A DNA stretch of 64,000 nt, taken from contig OW285194.1 of NCBI GenBank assembly GCA_935421135.1, forward strand, positions 10,501,376-10,565,375. Direction: 5' to 3'. How positions within the stretch are numbered: the first letter of the stretch is position 1; the number at the start of each line of letters is the position of its first letter. Source of the DNA: Bugulina stolonifera (Eukaryota; Bryozoa; Gymnolaemata; Cheilostomatida; Bugulidae). The translations under genes were made by a program, and so were the position numbers. Of the stretch, positions 59,140 to 64,000 are shown piece by piece. Under the pieces are notes generated by a model. The model saw only the letters and a list, made by a program, of their open reading frames with translations. It had not been told where the DNA came from and searched no databases.

Positions 59140-60540
59140 AATGGTTATATCAAAATAAAGATTAGAAAATTGAGTCGAACTTTACAGCAATGTTCGAATC
59201 TCCCTTCAATTTCACTAGTATACCATGTGGCTTCAATTAATGTTAATACAGATTTTTCATTACTGCCTCCATTTATCTACATTTAATTCGTGAGATTGTC
59301 AATTACAAAGAAATGTTGAGTAAGTAAAGACCTCCTGACGTACAGCTAGTTAAGAGGGATGGTTTTGCAGCTCTGCTAATATTAGAAACGAAGTCACTAT
59401 TCCCCAGGGACAGATTTGGGGATCCCGCCCTCCCTGCCACGGACCTTCCATTTCCAATAAAGAATATTAAACTGGTAACTGTCAATGATAACACACAGTT
59501 GGTAATGTAATTTTCAAAAGGCTTTGCTACCCTTCCCAGTAAAATCTAAACATATTCTGATGAAAGCAGTGCTATATAGCTATAATATATCAAAAGATAG
59601 CTTAGGAACTGAGCTTTTATCCTATACCATTTATAAAAAAGATATTTCAGTACCCCACCCACCACTGGCTGTATTTTATTTGCCAGGAAATTAGACTACA
59701 CTAATTACTTTTCAATGAGTGGTTTTTGATAGACTATTCTTGTGACCACAGTAAATGTTATTACCAGTTATAATAACAAATAGTGGGCTGCTATTTATGA
59801 GCAATACATGTTGTATCAGTGCCACAGCATTATTTTAGAAGATACATGTACCTCTAAATTTCATAAGCTAATCCATGTCATGTGCACATGCCCTCAAGGC
59901 TCAAACATTACAAGGCAGACACAAAAAAGTAATGCCTCAATATAGATGCCATGCGCTAAATTGTCCATGCGCTTCAGCATTTCGGAAACCTAGGATGACA
60001 CTTTCATCTCTATCCACCAAATAATTTAGCATTATTTCTCTTTTTCTGAAGTCATGTGATGGCACATTGGGCCCTTGCACAGCACCCTTGATTGTAAAAG
60101 TATTCTCTTATAACCATAGTTGTAATCAAGCTTTCAAGTTTCGATTTCTAGTACACAGTCAAGCATGCACATGCAAAGTAGCCCCTGCAACATACTTGCC
60201 AAGTTATCACTGCTCCAAATAGGGATATTTTGTCGGAAGCAGTACCTGCCTGGGTGGAGGCAGCGTCGCGCACTCCTGCGCCACCAAAATGTTGTAAACT
60301 AATAATTTTTTTTTAATATTCTTGTAGTTGTGCAAAGTAGAAATTTCTGCATTTACATTTTCATGTATCTTAGTTGTAACTCCTCACTTACTAAAACTTT
60401 CAAGTTACCAGTTAAATCTTTACGCGTCCTCAGAAGTACAATTTTTTTTTCATTTAGTTACTGAGATCAACTAACATGTTTGTAACAGGAACACGTTGAT
60501 TCAAAGTGTAACTGTGTATAAAAATGCTTCATTTAAAACA
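59140..60540. other. Intergenic, no gene seen
   Basis: Only short unsupported frames; a CC-rich patch at 59400-59455 has no recognisable product. Confidence 0.4.
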
Positions 60541-60554
60541 AAATTCAGCATATA

Positions 60555-60663
60555 GCTTCGGCATTCGGGACGCTGCCCCGGACCCCGCCAGGGGGCCTAG
60601 GCAGCCCCCTGGACCCCCGGCCTGTTGGCAGAACCCTTCAAACTGAGCCAGATCCACCCCTGC
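60555..60663. mobile_element. Terminal fragment of a hAT-like element
   Basis: A GC-rich block (CCCCGGACCCCGCCAGGGGG, then CCCCTGGACCCCCGG) leads to ACCCCTG, which inverted reads CAGGGGTGGATCTGGC, a hAT-style end. The composition parallels the end of the element at 26095-27530. The other terminus was not found. Confidence 0.4.
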
Positions 60664-60862
60664 AGTATTCCCCTAACGATACAAAACTTAATTTAAAATG
60701 TGAATGTTTGATAACAAAGTTTATTGTTGATCTATTATCTAGTCACATCAAGGCAAGAAATGACTAAAATGCTACATACAATGTAGTTCAAAGTTAGTTC
60801 ATAACATTGTTTTTATAGACCCTGTACATGCACATGAAATCATACATCAATTATGAGTTTCT

Positions 60863-61896
60863 TTAGATCTGGTCTACTGGAATAGCTTCTGATTCACACA
60901 AGAAATATCTTGGATAAGTGCATGGCAGATCATCAACTCCATAGTTCTGCTCCTTGCCTCTCATCTGTAGACAATCTCCACTACCATCGGGTTGGTTCTG
61001 CTCCCAATCCATGTTGGTGATTGGTACATCAGTTCTTCCATCGTGTCTCCAGACATTGTTAATCTTCTTTCCGGCAAATAGGAAACGTCCCTCCTTGGCG
61101 TAAGAAAACTCTACAAAAATCCATAAATTATTAGCTGTCAAATGGTATAAGAAGCATGGGGTATCTTACGGCAACTTAAAGATAAAAATTAGTGGAAGTA
61201 CCTTTTAGAGAATCACTACATATAAAAAACAATCATTTTTTATAATTGAAAAAGCAGATTATCCCAACAAAACATGTCATTATATAACCTTAAAATGATC
61301 ATTTACCTGCAACAGTTTTTCTGAGATGTTTCATAAAGTTGAGGGATTCCAGAGTGTCAAACACAGCCAGTTCCTCTCCTTGAGATTTGCAGTAAGCCTT
61401 GGCATCATTGTAGTTCTTATTCTGTTTGATCTGTCTAATACAGGTGCTGGTGTAGGGGTTCAGATGGTATTCTGAACTCTTGCATTTGGTAGCAACTAAA
61501 ATATTCATCAAAAACTCTGTTACCAAGCACAATACAATTCTTAAAACCAAAAATTTCCAATATGGTTGTGATCTTAGACCAAAACCCACACATGTGCGTG
61601 TGCAAGTTTCACTATGTGGCTAATTTCTGCCAAATTTTTCATTTCAATTAAATGACTTAATATGTTGGACATATTTATTTTTCAAAGCATGCACTGTGGC
61701 TTTGCGATTAACTTGCACACCGCATTTAAGCAAGTTAGGAGTACATTATAACAAAATTGTTTTATTAATTAATGCATAAGTTAGTACATTTTTATAAAAT
61801 AATAATTATAATAATTATGTACTTACTACACACGTCCTTAGTACAGCTGACAGCAGCTACCAAAGTCACAGCCACAAGAACTTGGATGAATCCCAT
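60863..61896 (-). CDS. Secreted C-type lectin, copy 3, QPD type (168 aa)
   Basis: Exons 61827-61896, 61307-61495 and 60863-61110 (70, 189, 248 nt; phases match). Signal peptide MGFIQVLVAVTLVAAVSC. Domain motifs: NYNDAKAYCKSQGEELAVF, NNVWRHDGR, DWEQNQPDGSGDCLQMRG, YGVDDLPC and YFLCE. The specificity loop contains QPD (126-128), the galactose-type triplet of C-type lectins. All disulfide cysteines are present. It is the most diverged of the three in exon 3 and has its own C-terminus (SEAIPVDQI). TATATAAG lies at 61965-61972, and AATAAA at 60720-60725. Confidence 0.88.
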
Positions 61897-61964
61897 GTTG
61901 AAATATCAGTAGTTGAAATGTAAAGACCTCAGGATCAACTGCTTGTTAGTAGAAATGCACTCTT

Positions 61965-61972
61965 CTTATATA
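61965..61972 (-). promoter_or_regulatory. TATA box of lectin copy 3
   Basis: Minus strand TATATAAG, about 70 bp upstream of the ATG, in the same context as the copy 2 promoter. Confidence 0.55.
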
Positions 61973-61974
61973 GG

Positions 61975-62965
61975 CAAACTAAAACATCTGGAACTATCTG
62001 CGTCCAAACAGAAGGCAGTGGAACCCCTCCCCTTGATTATCATCATGTATGCATACCTGTACAAAAGTCATGTTATTTTTTAGTAAACTGACATGATATA
62101 TTTACTTCTGTCTCAATATATACCATATTGTTCTTAGTAGGGCTATTTTAGACTCATTCATTTGAGTTTGAGATCTAATTCTATGCGTGAATAATTTCCT
62201 TCTAAAACACTAAAAGGTTCAATTATTAATTTATAATAGCTTTCAGTGGTTTGTTATAAACTGAAAATTCACAGTACTTCTGCACAAATTATTGATCTAA
62301 CAGGCAGCTGAATAATGATTTATGATTTTCTTGAGTTTTGGCTGCAATGGGTATGAGTAAAATATCGACAGCCATTTTGTTTCTGGTCAACATGATTTAA
62401 CATCAATAAGCATCCTCCTTCTCAAAAATTGTTTTTCGATTTTTCTTCTTACCAGCAAATTCCATGTTTGCGAGTGCGCAAAAACAATGAGTGGTAGCAT
62501 TATCTTACATAAGATCCAACATAAATATTTTTAAATATGCTGTAAATAAACAAAATCTGATAAGTATTTCTATTCCTGCCTCTTATCAAATAGTACATCA
62601 CTGTCTAAATATATTTTTCTGAAAAATCTGGCTCTATCAGATCTAGGTTGTTTCTTGTCTGATTCAGCCCCACAGCTCTGTGAAGTTCTGAGATTATTGA
62701 TTAAAACAGTTGACAATACCATTAGGTTCTGTTGCACTCAAATAATGGAATAGAATTCGATTTGAACCATATCTAATCATTTTACTACATAGCCATATTT
62801 ATACTTCGTTTCCTTGTAGCTTCGAACATTCTTTTTACGTTTGACCCATCTCGTACCAATTATAAATGTAGTATCTACAAGTAAATCTGGCTTGTTTTGT
62901 GCTGTTCTGTTTAGAATTATGCTACAATTGTGGCCCTGAACAGTTGTAGCATTTTACTTCCCTTC
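61975..62965. other. Upstream region of lectin copy 3, no further gene seen
   Basis: AT-rich sequence without coding signal between the lectin promoter and the solo LTR. Confidence 0.45.
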
Positions 62966-62969
62966 ATAT

Positions 62970-63541
62970 TGTAATGGCCAGGTGTAACTTTATAGACATA
63001 GCCACTCATGTTGCATTGCATTGTCATGAACAATTCATACCTTATTTACGTATGTTTGACTAGCTGGGCGTAAACATATCTTATACATACCTGTACGTGT
63101 ACTTTGGGTCGGCCTTCCGGCACCATCTTGTTGTGCAATTTCTGAAAGACGCTTTTACCGGGACTATTTTCAGGAAGCTAGAATACTACATAAAGCGAAT
63201 GGTTTTTGTATCATTGCTCAGTTGATGCTTGGATCTGAATAAATACACTTCTACAGTATACTACTTATACAGAGACTTCTCTCGTAGTACAGGTCACTCC
63301 AGCTGATAAGGTCTTTGGCCTTGATGCCCGAGCAACCTACTAGGGCTGAACATACTCTTTCTCAGTATAGCAAGCTAGCATTAACTCAATACCACATGGG
63401 TCGTCTTGGTTAGTCTTTGTACTGCTAGTACCTATCGATCCTTCATGTAATGGTGGAGGCCTAGCACCACTCATAGGCTCTTCACGTTTGCAAGTAGGGT
63501 CGTACCAGACAACACACAACACTCACGAAAAAAACATTACA
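62970..63541 (+). mobile_element. Solo LTR related to the retrotransposon at 21-27 kb
   Basis: Starts TGTAATGG, ends ACATTACA, and is flanked on both sides by ATAT (4-bp target duplication). Internal similarity to the minus-strand sense of the 20981-21654 LTR: TTTGGGTCGGCC, CACCATCTTGTTG, then TTCATGTAATG and CCACTCATAGGC. The 60-codon frame inside it is not a gene. Confidence 0.75.
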
Positions 63542-63844
63542 ATATTGCAGAATTGTTGGAAGTAGATAGCTTCATCCTAACCTTGCTTACTAAATCTACC
63601 ACAAGCTGCTACTAAATTTAGCACCATCAGGGAGACAAGCCTCAAAAGAGTATTTTAAGAATAGCTTGGTCTCTGTCTGCTTTATCCGCCATCCGCCAAA
63701 TAAAGATCTACAGCCTCCTCTTCCCTTCTGACATACACGTATTAATTCAATACTTTGCTATATTTATTTATTTATATTTTTAATAAAACATTGAGTTCTT
63801 TATCAGACTTTTATAATTAATTTAAGACTAATTTTAACTTCAAT

Positions 63845-63985
63845 GTGTGTATACATGTATATACATGTATATACATGTATACAATGTATATACATGTATA
63901 TACATTGTATATACATTGTATATACAATGTATATACATGTATACATGTATACATGTATATACATTGTATATACACTATATACATG
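63845..63985. repeat. TATACATGTA/TATACAATGTA minisatellite
   Basis: About 140 bp of alternating GTATATACAT and GTATACAAT units, self-complementary throughout. Confidence 0.85.
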
Positions 63986-64000
63986 TGATAATCAGGTGAA

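Noticed and set aside
59303..59494. 63-codon minus-strand frame with a hydrophobic start
   Set aside because: No motif, no splice or promoter context; likely chance in a GC-richer patch.

Overview
The window looks like nuclear DNA from an invertebrate animal. It is AT-rich. Genes are split into short exons by GT-AG introns of a few hundred bp to about 1.5 kb, and intergenic space is full of small DNA transposons, LTR elements and minisatellites. The gene families (CLCA proteins, small secreted C-type lectins) are animal families. A marine invertebrate, possibly a sponge, fits the intron density and the abundant TACATGTA repeats, but the lineage is inference.

Region 1 (1-20.9 kb, minus strand) holds two CLCA-family genes in head-to-tail tandem. 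The right-hand copy (20822 down to 6549) is complete. I resolved 22 coding exons with matching phases, 3291 nt in total, encoding 1096 residues: signal peptide, CLCA N-terminal domain, VWA domain with full MIDAS, beta-rich and fibronectin-like region, Thr-rich stalk, one membrane segment and a short tail. The left-hand copy (4983 down to 374) has its first five coding exons in the window and continues off the left edge. In both, the zinc-protease signature reads REFAH instead of HExxH. Introns carry MITEs, a hAT element with a perfect 8-bp target duplication, and minisatellites.

Region 2 (20.98-27.64 kb) is one minus-strand Ty3/gypsy-type LTR element. It has 4-bp target duplications (GTAT), a tRNA-Leu-type primer-binding site and a purine tract. 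It has a gag and a zinc-finger-bearing downstream frame but no room for pol, so it is non-autonomous. Its right LTR is split by a 1.44-kb hAT-like element, which itself contains a 192-bp palindrome. Two related solo LTRs lie at 58.07-58.66 and 62.97-63.54 kb.

Region 3 (27.9-62 kb) contains three minus-strand C-type lectin genes of identical three-exon design, at 29.2-30.4, 53.3-54.5 and 60.9-61.9 kb. The first two sit in a roughly 2.55-kb duplicated segment. The first copy has lost a conserved cysteine, a tryptophan and the TATA-proximal promoter, and may be decaying. Between the lectins are a 1-kb (AGT)n-type microsatellite, a 1-kb tandem duplication bounded by 15-bp minisatellites, several unrecognised candidate exons on the minus strand (38.4-47.0 kb), and a cluster of interleaved inverted repeats (47.57-49.0 kb).

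I saw no operons, CRISPR arrays or convincing RNA genes. Nothing amounts to a clear new system. The most unusual items are the CLCA pair with a degenerate protease motif and the pol-less LTR element whose last frame ends in its own LTR.
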